Shown here: positions 1-9,149 of the stretch, one piece after another
Layout of the letters: the number at the start of each line of letters is the position of its first letter
Numbering within the stretch: the stretch's first letter is position 1
Assembly: GCF_900106755.1 (NCBI RefSeq)
Contig: NZ_FNNN01000036.1
Coordinates: forward strand, 1 to 36,302
Source: Bacteroides faecis MAJ27
Lineage (GTDB): Bacteria > Bacteroidota > Bacteroidia > Bacteroidales > Bacteroidaceae
Reading direction: 5' to 3'
Length of the DNA: 36,302 bases
Program-made: the position numbers and the translations under genes
Notes under the pieces: model-generated
Database searches by the model: none
Told to the model about the DNA's origin: nothing
Seen by the model: only the letters and a program-made list of their open reading frames with translations

Positions 1-79
1 TAAAGGAGGAAAATGGAAAGGATGCTTCCACGTACCGAGAGGACTGTATCAGTGCTGGAAAACACTGGAAAGTTTATAA
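1..79 (+). CDS. AGE family epimerase (N-acylglucosamine 2-epimerase-like), 3' end only
   Basis: Only the last 25 codons are inside the window, read in the frame starting at base 2 and ending at TAA 77-79. The tail contains GGKWKGCFHVPRGLYQCWK, which closely resembles the C-terminal segment of renin-binding-protein/GlcNAc 2-epimerase enzymes as I remember it. These are (alpha/alpha)6-barrel enzymes that interconvert GlcNAc and ManNAc or act on related sugars. A nearly identical tail is encoded at the other end of the window on the opposite strand. The gene lies 21 nt upstream of the DUF4434 gene, so it is probably in the same operon. The exact substrate cannot be judged from the tail, and a related epimerase of the same fold is possible. 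Confidence 0.7.
   Translation, partial: KGGKWKGCFHVPRGLYQCWKTLESL
8..71 (+). repeat. Left arm of 64-bp perfect terminal inverted repeat
   Basis: These bases are identical to the reverse complement of 36232-36295. They encode the C-terminus of the left AGE gene. Identity breaks at base 7 (a synonymous A/C difference) and at base 72, just before the two proteins end differently (...ESL versus ...ETIY). Only the portion inside the window can be seen, so the repeat may continue to the left with scattered mismatches. Confidence 0.95.
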
Positions 80-100
80 CCCTAAATTAATAACAACACT

Positions 101-1171
101 ATGGATGGACGACGTAATTTTCTGAAAACCGCATTTGCCACATGTTCACTGTTAGCAGGCAGCAAGCTTCTGACAGCTTGCACTCCTATAAAAAAAGTAG
201 CTACTGACGAAGAGACATTCGAGACGTTTGCTACGCCCGATGCTCTAAAAGGAATGCCTATTAAAGCGACTTTTCTGGATGAAATAAGTTGGGATATTCC
301 GCATCAGAACTGGGGTACCAAAGAGTGGGATCAGGATTTTAAAGCAATGAAGAAAATGGGAATCAATACCGTTGTGCTCATTCGAGCCGGTCTCGCCAAA
401 TGGATTGCCTCCCCTTTTCAATGTTTATTAGGAAAAGAAGATGTCTATTATCCCCCTGTAGACTTGGTTGAAATGTTCCTGACATTAGCCGATAAATACA
501 ATATGGCTTTTTACTTTGGAATGTATGACTCCGGAAAGTACTGGCAGGAAGGACTGTTTCAGAAAGAAATAGATCTGAATATGGCACTGATAGACGAAGT
601 CTGGAAAAAATATGGTCATCATAAATCATTCCAGGGCTGGTATTTGTCACAAGAAATCAGCCGGCGCACAAAGAATATGTCCAAGATTTATGCAGAAGTC
701 GGGAAACATGCCAAAGCAGTTTCCGGGAATCTGTCGACCATGGTCTCTCCTTATATACACGGAGTAAAAACAGACCAGGTAATGGCAGGCGACAAAGCAC
801 TGTCTGTGAAAGAGCATGAGGAAGAATGGGATGAAATATTGAATAACGTCAATGGAGCTGTTGATATCATGGCTTTTCAAGATGGTCAGGTGGATTATCA
901 TGAATTATATGACTATTTGGTTATCAATAAGAAACTGGCAGATAAATACAACATGAAATGCTGGACCAATATTGAATCTTTCGACCGTGACATGCCTATT
1001 CGTTTCTTACCTATCAAATGGGAAAAGCTGCTGTTAAAGCTGGATGCTGCGAGAAGAGCTGGAATGGAAAATGCAATCACATTTGAGTTTTCTCATTTCA
1101 TGAGCCCTAACTCGGCTTACCTGCAAGCCGGGCACCTATATGAAAGATATTGTGAACACTTTATTCTATAA
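101..1171 (+). CDS. DUF4434 family putative glycoside hydrolase lipoprotein
   Basis: A 356-residue exported protein. The N-terminus has a twin-arginine-like run (RRNFLK, residues 4-9), a hydrophobic stretch and a lipobox ending LLTAC (Cys27), so a Tat-exported lipoprotein is plausible. From about residue 52 the sequence matches the DUF4434 pattern, a predicted TIM barrel: MKKMGINTVVLIRAG near 83-97, LSQEIS with Glu185, and WTNIESF with Glu292. The two glutamates sit at the ends of predicted beta strands and are acid/base and nucleophile candidates, by analogy with clan-A glycosidases. The family has no activity I can name with confidence. It sits between the AGE gene and SusC, 22 nt upstream of SusC, and so belongs to the left PUL. 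The start at 101 gives a complete leader; no strong Shine-Dalgarno is visible, as is usual in Bacteroides. Confidence 0.8.
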   Translation: MDGRRNFLKTAFATCSLLAGSKLLTACTPIKKVATDEETFETFATPDALKGMPIKATFLDEISWDIPHQNWGTKEWDQDFKAMKKMGINTVVLIRAGLAKWIASPFQCLLGKEDVYYPPVDLVEMFLTLADKYNMAFYFGMYDSGKYWQEGLFQKEIDLNMALIDEVWKKYGHHKSFQGWYLSQEISRRTKNMSKIYAEVGKHAKAVSGNLSTMVSPYIHGVKTDQVMAGDKALSVKEHEEEWDEILNNVNGAVDIMAFQDGQVDYHELYDYLVINKKLADKYNMKCWTNIESFDRDMPIRFLPIKWEKLLLKLDAARRAGMENAITFEFSHFMSPNSAYLQAGHLYERYCEHFIL

Positions 1172-1193
1172 ACCTATCTAATATTGTAATGCA

Positions 1194-4100
1194 ATGAAAA
1201 AAAGAATCAAATGGAATCCGAGGTTCATGACCTCATTGTTTATTGCGTTCATGTGCACATTGAGTTGTTTCGCACAAAACGTAATAAAAGGATCAGTAAG
1301 TGATGGTGGTGGCGAACCATTGCCAGGAGTGTCTGTAGCCGTCAAAGGTACGACCAGTGGTACGATAACAGACATGGATGGAAAGTTTAGTATCAATGCC
1401 CGAAATAATGATGTATTGATATTCTCTTATGTTGGTATGAATACTCAGGACATCAAAGTAAATGGTCAGCATTTCATTTCGGTAACCATGAAAGACGATG
1501 TTGCTTCACTGGACGAAGTGGTGGTAGTTGGGTACGGAACACAAAAACGTGGCAGTATTACCGGAGCCATATCTACAGTATCCGACAAAGAATTGTTGAA
1601 AGCTCCTACGATGAGTATCAGTAACGTAGTTGGTGCACGTATTGCCGGAGTTGCAGCCGTACAGTCCAGCGGTCAGCCGGGATCGGACAATGCAACACTG
1701 ACAATGCGCGGTCAGAGCGGTATTGTATATGTGATTGATGGTATCCGCCGTACGTCTGCCGACTTTAACGGCTTGGACCCTAACGAAATAGAGTCTGTAT
1801 CTATCTTGAAAGATGCCTCTGCCGTAGCTGTTTATGGTTTGGATGCCAACGGTGTTTTCATCGTTACTACCAAACAGGGAAAAGCGGAAAAGATGTCTAT
1901 CACTTATACCGGTTCGGTCGGTTTCAGCCAGAATGCGGAACAACAAGAGTGGTTGGACGGTCCCGGATATGCTTACTGGTATAATAAAGCACGGGAGTTA
2001 CAAGGTGACCCTACAGTATTTACCTCAGAAATGGTGCAGAAAATGAAAGATGGAGTTGATGGTTGGGGAAATACAAACTGGTATGATAAGATCTATGGTA
2101 CCGGTACTCGTACACACCATAATATATCGGCAACCGGAGGTAGTGACAGAGTGCGTTTCTTCGCATCTATCGGTTATCTGGATGAGAAAGGTAATATCGA
2201 CAATTATGGTTACAACCGTTTAAACCTTCGTTCCAATATCGATGCCAAATTAACCAAGAGTCTTACCTTCACATTAGGAGTATCCGGTCGTATTGAGAAA
2301 AGAGATTCCCCTCGTTATTCCGCTAATCCGGATGACTGGCATAATGTCCCACAACAAGTTATTCGTGCCTTGCCTTATGTGCCCGATACTTACGAATATG
2401 ATGGAAAAACTTACAATGTATCTACGCCGACCGCTTCCTCTCCGGTAGCTCCGTTAGCATCTATCAACGAATCAGGATACAGCAAATCCAATTATTCTTA
2501 TATTCAGTCTAACTTCAGCTTGAAGTATGACGCACCATGGCTGAAAGGATTAAGTTTCAAATTCCAGGGAGCTTATGACTTAACTTATAACTTCAGCAAA
2601 ATCCTGAGTAATCCTTATGAAGTGATGATAATGAACCTTCCAACAAGTGAAAGCACTTCATTAACTTATTATAAAGGAACAGATGCATCCGGTAACTCTA
2701 TTAGTTTGAGTGAATCCGCATCCAGAGGCTATACATTTACTACACAAACAAGTGTAACCTATGATAATAAGTTTGGCAAACATACCGTAGGTGGAATGTT
2801 TCTCGCAGAAACTCGTGAGAATAAGAGTAATGCGTTGAGCGCAACCGGTTACGGACTGGACTTTATCCAACTGGATGAACTTAATCAAATAACTAATAAA
2901 ACCGGAAACGGAGCAGAAAAGTTCCCGAGCATCGGAGGATATAGCGGACATACAAGAGTAGCGGGCTTTGTAGGACGTGTGAACTATAATTACGACGATA
3001 AGTATTATCTGGAAGCTTCTCTACGTCATGACGGTAGCTACCTGTTTGGTGGAATGAACAAACGTTGGGTGACATTGCCCGGTGTTTCCGCAGGTTGGAG
3101 AATCAATAATGAAAACTGGTTCAACGCACCCTGGATCAATAACCTGAAGCTAAGAGCCGGTATTGGTAAGACTGCAACAAGTGGCGTAAGCGCTTTCCAA
3201 TGGAGAAATACGATGGGCATTACAAAAAATGCCGTAATCATTGGTGGAAGCAGCCAGACAATGATGTATGCTTCTGTATTAGGTAATCCTAATTTGTCAT
3301 GGGCTCAATGTCTGAATTATAATGTCGGCGTTGACGCAACGATGTGGAACGGATTATTAGGTGTCGAATTTGATGTATTCTACAAATATGAATATGACAA
3401 GCTGGCTACAGTCACAGGTGCATATGCTCCTTCAAGAGGCGGATACTATTTCAGTTCTGCAAACGTCAATAAAAATGATTATAAAGGATTTGATCTAACT
3501 CTGACTCACTATAATCATATCAACAAATTCAATTATGGTGCGAAATTAATCTGGTCTTATGCATATGGCCGTTGGCTGAAATATGTAGGTGATTCGGATA
3601 ATGCTCCTGAATATCAGCGTCTGACAGGAAAGCAAATAGGTTCCAAATACGGTTTCATCGCCAATGGACTGTTCCAAAGCGAAGAAGAGATTGCTAATTC
3701 GGCTACCGTCAAAGGTTATAAAGCCCTGCCGGGATACATTAAATATGTAGATAGAAATGGAGACGGTATCATTACTGCTGCACAAGATCAAGGTTATGTA
3801 GGTAAAAGTGCTACTCCGAAACATACCGGTTCTTTGAACTTATTCGGTAATTGGAAAGGATTTGACTTTGACTTGTTGTTCTCTTGGGGATTGGGTAATG
3901 TCGTAGCCCTGACCGGTCAGTATACAGCCAGCGGTTCTGCGGGTACACAAGATAATACCTCATTTACCAAACCTTTCTATCATGGAGGAAACTCACCGAC
4001 ATTCCTGGTTGAAAACTCATGGACTCCGGAACATACCAATGCAGAATTCCCACGCCTGGAAATTACTGGTCCAAGTAATAACAATGGATACTCTTCTACC

Positions 4101-4340
4101 TTCTGGTACAGAAACGGAAACTATATGCGCCTGAAGACTGCACAAATTGGTTACAATTTCCCGAAGAAATGGCTGAACCCTGCAGGTATAGAAGGTCTGA
4201 GACTCTATGTTGAAGGCTATAACCTGTTGACCTTTAGCGGACTGACCAAATACAACATTGACCCGGAATCTCCTGCTGTAAACAATGGTTATTACCCGCA
4301 ACAGAGAACTTATACGCTAGGTGTAAAACTAACATTCTAA
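1194..4340 (+). CDS. SusC-like TonB-dependent outer-membrane transporter (left PUL)
   Basis: A 1048-residue protein of standard SusC/RagA length. It has a Sec signal peptide (about 1-28, ending CFAQ) and an N-terminal carboxypeptidase-regulatory-like domain (about 30-100, with GEPLPGVSVAVKGTTSGT and DGKFSI). The TonB-box region SLDEVVVVGYGTQK, a plug domain (about 115-225, with VYVIDGIRR and SVSILKDASAVAVYG) and a long 22-strand-type barrel follow, ending in the aromatic ...GVKLTF. SusC proteins import oligosaccharides through the outer membrane with a SusD lid and TonB energy. The SusD partner begins 13 nt downstream. The protein is intact, and it is clearly diverged from the right-hand SusC although both share the SLDEVVVVGYGTQK region. 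Confidence 0.97.
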   Translation: MKKRIKWNPRFMTSLFIAFMCTLSCFAQNVIKGSVSDGGGEPLPGVSVAVKGTTSGTITDMDGKFSINARNNDVLIFSYVGMNTQDIKVNGQHFISVTMKDDVASLDEVVVVGYGTQKRGSITGAISTVSDKELLKAPTMSISNVVGARIAGVAAVQSSGQPGSDNATLTMRGQSGIVYVIDGIRRTSADFNGLDPNEIESVSILKDASAVAVYGLDANGVFIVTTKQGKAEKMSITYTGSVGFSQNAEQQEWLDGPGYAYWYNKARELQGDPTVFTSEMVQKMKDGVDGWGNTNWYDKIYGTGTRTHHNISATGGSDRVRFFASIGYLDEKGNIDNYGYNRLNLRSNIDAKLTKSLTFTLGVSGRIEKRDSPRYSANPDDWHNVPQQVIRALPYVPDTYEYDGKTYNVSTPTASSPVAPLASINESGYSKSNYSYIQSNFSLKYDAPWLKGLSFKFQGAYDLTYNFSKILSNPYEVMIMNLPTSESTSLTYYKGTDASGNSISLSESASRGYTFTTQTSVTYDNKFGKHTVGGMFLAETRENKSNALSATGYGLDFIQLDELNQITNKTGNGAEKFPSIGGYSGHTRVAGFVGRVNYNYDDKYYLEASLRHDGSYLFGGMNKRWVTLPGVSAGWRINNENWFNAPWINNLKLRAGIGKTATSGVSAFQWRNTMGITKNAVIIGGSSQTMMYASVLGNPNLSWAQCLNYNVGVDATMWNGLLGVEFDVFYKYEYDKLATVTGAYAPSRGGYYFSSANVNKNDYKGFDLTLTHYNHINKFNYGAKLIWSYAYGRWLKYVGDSDNAPEYQRLTGKQIGSKYGFIANGLFQSEEEIANSATVKGYKALPGYIKYVDRNGDGIITAAQDQGYVGKSATPKHTGSLNLFGNWKGFDFDLLFSWGLGNVVALTGQYTASGSAGTQDNTSFTKPFYHGGNSPTFLVENSWTPEHTNAEFPRLEITGPSNNNGYSSTFWYRNGNYMRLKTAQIGYNFPKKWLNPAGIEGLRLYVEGYNLLTFSGLTKYNIDPESPAVNNGYYPQQRTYTLGVKLTF

Positions 4341-4353
4341 AAAACGGAAGTAT

Positions 4354-5985
4354 ATGAAAAAGATATTATTAAATATATCATTAGCACTAGCATTAGGCTT
4401 TACCATCAGTTCGTGCAATGATTGGCTGGACGGTGTCAAACAGACATCGACTGTAAGTGATGAGATTGTTTGGCAAGATGAAGCATATGTAGATAAGTAT
4501 GTGAATGCTTTCTATACATATCTGAACAAATATGGTCAGTTCGGTGAATCACAGTTCTCCGGAAGTTTGACTGAAAGTCTGACTGAGACATTCAAATACG
4601 GTTCGGTAGCTTTAGGAGACAGAGCCGGACATCCGAACAACTACGTCACCAATCCGGATGTTATCAGTCCGGATGGATGCCGTTACAACATTTGGGATAA
4701 AGACCTCGCATACGGTAACATCCGTCAGATGAACCAATTCCTGTCCATGCAGAAACAATACTCAACATTCCCTGAAGACAAGAATTTGAAATGGGAAGCC
4801 CAAGTACGTTTCTTCCGTGCTTACGTTTATTTCCAATTAGCTAAACGTCATGGCGGAGTTATTCTTTACGACGACCTTCCTGCCTCTAATGATAAAGCAC
4901 GGAGTACGGCAGCTGAAACATGGCAGTTCATTGCAGATGATCTGGACTTTGCAGCTACCAACCTGCCAAAAGAATGGGATGCGGCCAATAAAGGCCGGGT
5001 GACAAAGGGGGCTGCCTATGCATTGAAATCACGTGCTATGCTATATGCAGAACGTTGGCAAGATGCCTATAATGCAGCCGATGAAGTTGAAAAACTTCAG
5101 TTGTATGATTTGGTAGACAACTATGCGGATGCTTGGAAAGGTAACAATAAGGAAGCTATTCTGGAATTTGATTACAATAAAGACAGTGGACCCAACCACA
5201 CTTTTGACCAATATTATGTTCCTCAATGTGATGGTTATGACTTTGGTGCTTTGGGTACTCCTACTCAGGAAATGGTAGAATCTTATGAAGACAAGAACGG
5301 CAATAAGGTAGATTGGACCGAATGGCATGGCACTACCACAAAAGAACCTCCTTATGACCAACTAGAGCCACGCTTCGCAGCCACAATTATCTATCGTGGC
5401 TGTACATGGAAAGGTAAAGTCATGGACTGTAGTGTAGGTGGAACAAACGGAGCTTTCATGGCTTATCGTGAACAATCTTATTCGTATGGAAAAACAACCA
5501 CTGGTTATTTCTTGCGCAAACTATTGGATGAGAAACTGATTGATGTAAAAGGTACTAAAAGTTCACAGGCATGGGTAGAAATCCGTTTTGCAGAAGTTCT
5601 GCTAAACAAAGCCGAAGCTGCATACCGGCTTAATAAAACCGGTGAAGCACAGTCTTTAATGAATAGAGTTCGTGCTCGTGCAGGAGTGAATTTGCCGGGC
5701 AAGTCTTCGAGTGGTGAGGCATGGTTCAAAGATTATCGTAATGAGCGTAAAGTAGAATTGGCATACGAAGGACATTTGTTCTGGGATATGCGCCGTTGGA
5801 AACTGGCCCACATCGAATATAACAACTATCGCTGCCATGGTCTTAAGATAACGAACGGCACATACGAATACATCGATTGTGACGGACAGGATCGTAAATT
5901 CCCGCAGAAATTATATGTCCTGCCGGTACCGACCTCTGAGATAAAAAACAATGCGTTAATTGAGCAATATGATGAATGGAAATAA
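4354..5985 (+). CDS. SusD/RagB-family surface glycan-binding lipoprotein (left PUL)
   Basis: A 543-residue protein with a lipoprotein signal (lipobox ISSC, Cys21) followed by NDWLD, an acidic stretch consistent with the Bacteroidota surface-export signal. The body has SusD hallmarks: FFRAYVYFQLAKRHGGVILYDD in the N-terminal half, a TPR-like helix WDAANKGRVTKGAAYALKSRAMLYAERW, a late LNKAEAAYRLNKTGEAQSLMNRVRARAG segment, the FWDMRRWK motif and the C-terminal FPQKLYVLPVPTSEIKNN pattern. SusD forms the lid on the SusC barrel and delivers oligosaccharides to it. It lies 13 nt after susC-like and 16 nt before the next gene, in an evident operon. Confidence 0.97.
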   Translation: MKKILLNISLALALGFTISSCNDWLDGVKQTSTVSDEIVWQDEAYVDKYVNAFYTYLNKYGQFGESQFSGSLTESLTETFKYGSVALGDRAGHPNNYVTNPDVISPDGCRYNIWDKDLAYGNIRQMNQFLSMQKQYSTFPEDKNLKWEAQVRFFRAYVYFQLAKRHGGVILYDDLPASNDKARSTAAETWQFIADDLDFAATNLPKEWDAANKGRVTKGAAYALKSRAMLYAERWQDAYNAADEVEKLQLYDLVDNYADAWKGNNKEAILEFDYNKDSGPNHTFDQYYVPQCDGYDFGALGTPTQEMVESYEDKNGNKVDWTEWHGTTTKEPPYDQLEPRFAATIIYRGCTWKGKVMDCSVGGTNGAFMAYREQSYSYGKTTTGYFLRKLLDEKLIDVKGTKSSQAWVEIRFAEVLLNKAEAAYRLNKTGEAQSLMNRVRARAGVNLPGKSSSGEAWFKDYRNERKVELAYEGHLFWDMRRWKLAHIEYNNYRCHGLKITNGTYEYIDCDGQDRKFPQKLYVLPVPTSEIKNNALIEQYDEWK

Positions 5986-6001
5986 CTAAAAGCTTAATAC
6001 A

Positions 6002-7669
6002 ATGAAAAATAAAATATTATCAATCGTTTCAGTCATTGCGTTTCTGATGGGTATGAGTGCGTGTCACAGCCCGGAAGATTTTAATCCGACTGTTGAACGA
6101 AACATAATCAACAATTTGACAGCATCCTTCCCGGATGACGACAGTGATGACAACAGTTTCACGAGTGAAATAGATTATACGAATCATATAATTACAGTTG
6201 TATTTCCGTATAACTACCCCAAACTTTCAGACAACGTTCTGCAAACATCTGACTTGAAGAAAATGCGTGTAATCGCTGACCTTGATAATAATGTATATGT
6301 TTATCCGACATTATTATTTATGGATATGACAAAGGACAATTATATTACGGTGAAAGATCAGACCGGTACGAGTACCGAATATAAAGTTGTAGCAGAAATA
6401 CGTAAAAGTAATGAGTGCACAATCACGAAATTCAATCTTACAAGTCTGGGATTATCAGGTATTATCAACGAAAGTACCAAAACTATTTCTCTGATTAGCC
6501 TGGAAAGTATAGGTGAAGTTTTAGCAGATGTATCAATATCTCACGGAGCAACGATCTCACCTGATCCGACTACGGTTGCATTGAATTACGACCAAGACCA
6601 GAAAGTCACTGTGACTGCGCAAAACGGTACAACTAAATCTACGTATACCGTCAAGAAGGAAATTCCTGAAAAGATTGCTGCCGGCTTGCGTGCAAACAGT
6701 GCTAAACTTATTTGGGCCAAGAAACTGACAGACATAGGAATCTCCAGCTTCGATATGACGACCGGTATTGCTGTAACAAATGACTATGTAGTCATTAATG
6801 AACGTGCGAAGAATCCTGTATACTTGCATGCCAAGAATGGCGAAAAAGCAGGAACAATGAACATTAGCTTTGCAGGTAGTCTGACTAATTTCTATGCAAC
6901 AGCAGACAAGGACGGAAATATCCTGTTCACGAATCTGACTCCAAATGCCGGACCAGCCTTTACTGTATGGAAAGCCTCGGGAGTCGACCAAGCACCGGAG
7001 AAATACATAGAATTTACAACTTCGCTGGCTATGGGCAGAAAACTGTCAGTATGTGGCAGTCTGAACAGTAATGCTATTATTACCGCTCCTATCTATGCCA
7101 CTTCAGGCCAGTTTGCCCGTTGGCAGGTAGAAAATGGCGTACTTAAATCACAGACTCCGGACATCATTACAGCGCAAGGAATAGGCGGATGGGGAACAAA
7201 TGCTGATGTCATTTACTCTGACCCGACAGATCCGACCAGTGATTATTATACTACGTTCTACGCCGAACCACGCAACCTATGCTGGATGGATGGAAAAACA
7301 AATGCAATTAAGAATAAGGGAGTGGCACTTGATGGAAACTACGTACCGAATGCTGTCGATTATACAGTATTTAACAAGGTGGAATATGTCGCTTCAAATC
7401 TGGTGAATCCATGGAATTGGGGAACTGCCGATAATATCTACTTGTTCGATCTTTCATCAGGCTCGTTAGCTACTCAGGCTATTGACTTCGGAAGTACCGG
7501 TTTGGGAATCAATGGAAACTATGGTTCTAAGATTCTTGGAAATACGAACGGTAATTACTGTGGTGATGTAGTTTTGAAAGTTTCTGATGACGGTTATTAT
7601 ATGTACGTTTACTTTATGTTCTGCAATGGATACGTAGGTTGCGTACAGTGTGACTGTATCGACATGTAA
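6002..7669 (+). CDS. DUF5018-type surface glycan-binding lipoprotein (SusE/F position)
   Basis: A 555-residue lipoprotein (lipobox MSAC, Cys21, then HSPEDF). The N-terminal part has two beta-sandwich-like repeats. Each ends in a phrase of the type TVKDQTGTSTEYKVVAEI or TVTAQNGTTKSTYTVKKEI, as in DUF5018/cadherin-like modules found directly downstream of SusD genes. From about residue 225 the rest looks like a beta-propeller-like binding domain (ITNDYVVINER-type strands, repeated aromatic/Asn turns). There are no catalytic motifs. The position after SusD implies a surface glycan-binding protein that gives substrate specificity. A longer homologue occupies the same position in the right PUL (27279-29147). 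The exact domain name (DUF5018 versus the similar DUF4623) is less certain than the role. Confidence 0.8.
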   Translation: MKNKILSIVSVIAFLMGMSACHSPEDFNPTVERNIINNLTASFPDDDSDDNSFTSEIDYTNHIITVVFPYNYPKLSDNVLQTSDLKKMRVIADLDNNVYVYPTLLFMDMTKDNYITVKDQTGTSTEYKVVAEIRKSNECTITKFNLTSLGLSGIINESTKTISLISLESIGEVLADVSISHGATISPDPTTVALNYDQDQKVTVTAQNGTTKSTYTVKKEIPEKIAAGLRANSAKLIWAKKLTDIGISSFDMTTGIAVTNDYVVINERAKNPVYLHAKNGEKAGTMNISFAGSLTNFYATADKDGNILFTNLTPNAGPAFTVWKASGVDQAPEKYIEFTTSLAMGRKLSVCGSLNSNAIITAPIYATSGQFARWQVENGVLKSQTPDIITAQGIGGWGTNADVIYSDPTDPTSDYYTTFYAEPRNLCWMDGKTNAIKNKGVALDGNYVPNAVDYTVFNKVEYVASNLVNPWNWGTADNIYLFDLSSGSLATQAIDFGSTGLGINGNYGSKILGNTNGNYCGDVVLKVSDDGYYMYVYFMFCNGYVGCVQCDCIDM

Positions 7670-7685
7670 AATACCATCTTTATGC

Positions 7686-7720
7686 AAAAAGCCTGTACCT
7701 CTTTCAGGTACAGGCTTTTT
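7686..7720 (+). terminator. Strong intrinsic terminator/attenuator after the binding-protein gene
   Basis: A perfect 15-bp stem, 7686-7700 pairing with 7706-7720, closes a 5-nt loop (CTTTC), and the 3' arm ends in five Ts. It lies 17 nt after the stop of the DUF5018-type gene. An open reading frame beginning at 7682 runs through the hairpin, but the leader and lipobox of the next protein show that translation starts at 7745. It probably gives partial termination between the uptake genes and the downstream enzyme genes. Confidence 0.85.
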
Positions 7721-7744
7721 ACTTCAACTATTAAGTCGTATAAA

Positions 7745-9121
7745 ATGAATATCAAGAAAAATATAATAAAAGCATTTATAGGAGGAATAGCTGCCTGCTT
7801 GTGCATGGCATGTGGCGGCAGCGATTCAAAAGATTATTGGGGAGACACCAGCGGAGGAGGAGACGAAGAACCGACAGAGAATCCTAATGCCTCCAAACCC
7901 CGTTATATCTGGATTGACGCAGCTGCCAACTTTCCCGATTTTGCCAACAGCAAAGAAAACATAGCCCGTGATCTGGCTTTAGCCAAAGATGCCGGTTTCA
8001 CTGATATTGTAGTAGATGTACGTCCCACTACCGGAGATGTTTTATTTAAAACGAATCATGTAGATCAGGTCAAATTTATGTATGCCTGGATCGGAAGCAA
8101 CTATACCAAAGTAGAAAGAACAGCAACATGGGACTACCTGCAAGCCTTCGTTGACGAAGCACGCAAACAGGGACTTCGTATCCATGCCGCCATTAATACT
8201 TTTGTCGGTGGAAATCAGATCGACGGAGGCACAGGACTTTTGTACAGAGATCAGTCTAAAGCAGCATGGGCAACGCAGATGAACATGCAGACAGGAATTA
8301 CAAGTGTAATGAACACTAGTGAAAGTGCCAAGTTCTTCAATCCTGCCCATCCGGAAGTACAAACTTTCCTTTGTAACTTACTGGAAGATCTTGCAAGCTA
8401 CGATCTGGACGGTATCTTCTTAGACCGTGGACGCTTCCTTAATCTGCAAGCCGATTTTTCTGAAGAGTCCCGTAAGCAATTCGAGGCTTACATGGGAGGA
8501 ATAAAAATCCAAAATTACCCGGACGACATTTTGGCACCGGGTGCTTCCAGTCTTCCTGCCACCTATCCTAAATATATGACTAAGTGGTTGGAATTCCGCG
8601 CAAAAGTGATTTATGACTTTATGCAGAAAGCACGCACTGCCGTCAAAGAAGTCAACTCTAAAATTAAGTTTGGAGTTTACGTAGGTGGTTGGTACTCTTC
8701 CTATTATGATGTAGGCGTTAACTGGGCTGCTACCACTTATGATACCTCTCGTTATTACAAATGGGCAACCGGCAAATATATGAATTATGGCTATGCTGCC
8801 TGCATGGATCAGATCCTTATCGGTGCCTATGCTTCTCCGCTTAAAGTACATGGAACTACCGAATGGACTATGGAAGGATTCTGTTCATTGGCAAAAGATA
8901 AGATTAAAGGAGAATGTCCTATTGTAGCCGGAGGTCCGGATGTAGGTAACTGGGATACCAACAATCAGGCAACCCAGGAACAAGAAAACCAAGCAATCGT
9001 ACAGTCTGTAAAAGCTTGTATGGACGTATGTGACGGATATTTCCTGTTTGATATGATTCATTTGAAAAAAGCCGGTCAGTGGCAATATGCCAAAGAAGGC
9101 ATCGAACTTGCGATGAAATAA
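7745..9121 (+). CDS. GHL10-type putative glycoside hydrolase lipoprotein, paralogue 1
   Basis: A 458-residue protein. I start it at 7745 rather than the upstream in-frame ATG at 7682, because 7745 begins a proper lipoprotein leader (CMAC, Cys23) and the earlier start would translate the terminator hairpin. After the Cys comes a Gly/Asp/Glu-rich linker (about 24-48), which suggests export to the cell surface. From about residue 52 it matches the glycosyl-hydrolase-like 10 (GHL10/DUF187) TIM barrel: WIDAAANF, IVVDVRPTTGDVLF, RIHAAINTF, and DGIFLDRGRF with Asp227. The last is the strongest candidate catalytic position, shared with its two neighbours. It is the first of three tandem paralogues. 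The family is widely annotated as glycosidase-like, but the substrate here is unknown. Confidence 0.85.
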   Translation: MNIKKNIIKAFIGGIAACLCMACGGSDSKDYWGDTSGGGDEEPTENPNASKPRYIWIDAAANFPDFANSKENIARDLALAKDAGFTDIVVDVRPTTGDVLFKTNHVDQVKFMYAWIGSNYTKVERTATWDYLQAFVDEARKQGLRIHAAINTFVGGNQIDGGTGLLYRDQSKAAWATQMNMQTGITSVMNTSESAKFFNPAHPEVQTFLCNLLEDLASYDLDGIFLDRGRFLNLQADFSEESRKQFEAYMGGIKIQNYPDDILAPGASSLPATYPKYMTKWLEFRAKVIYDFMQKARTAVKEVNSKIKFGVYVGGWYSSYYDVGVNWAATTYDTSRYYKWATGKYMNYGYAACMDQILIGAYASPLKVHGTTEWTMEGFCSLAKDKIKGECPIVAGGPDVGNWDTNNQATQEQENQAIVQSVKACMDVCDGYFLFDMIHLKKAGQWQYAKEGIELAMK

Positions 9122-9149
9122 AAGGAATAACTGAATAGCATATAATAAC

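Noticed and set aside
6557..6991. A 144-codon minus-strand frame inside the left DUF5018-type gene
   Set aside because: Antisense shadow of an operonic gene, with no start signal or domain.
7682..7744. Upstream in-frame ATG for the first GHL10 gene
   Set aside because: Those 21 codons run across a perfect terminator hairpin and precede a clean lipoprotein leader at 7745.
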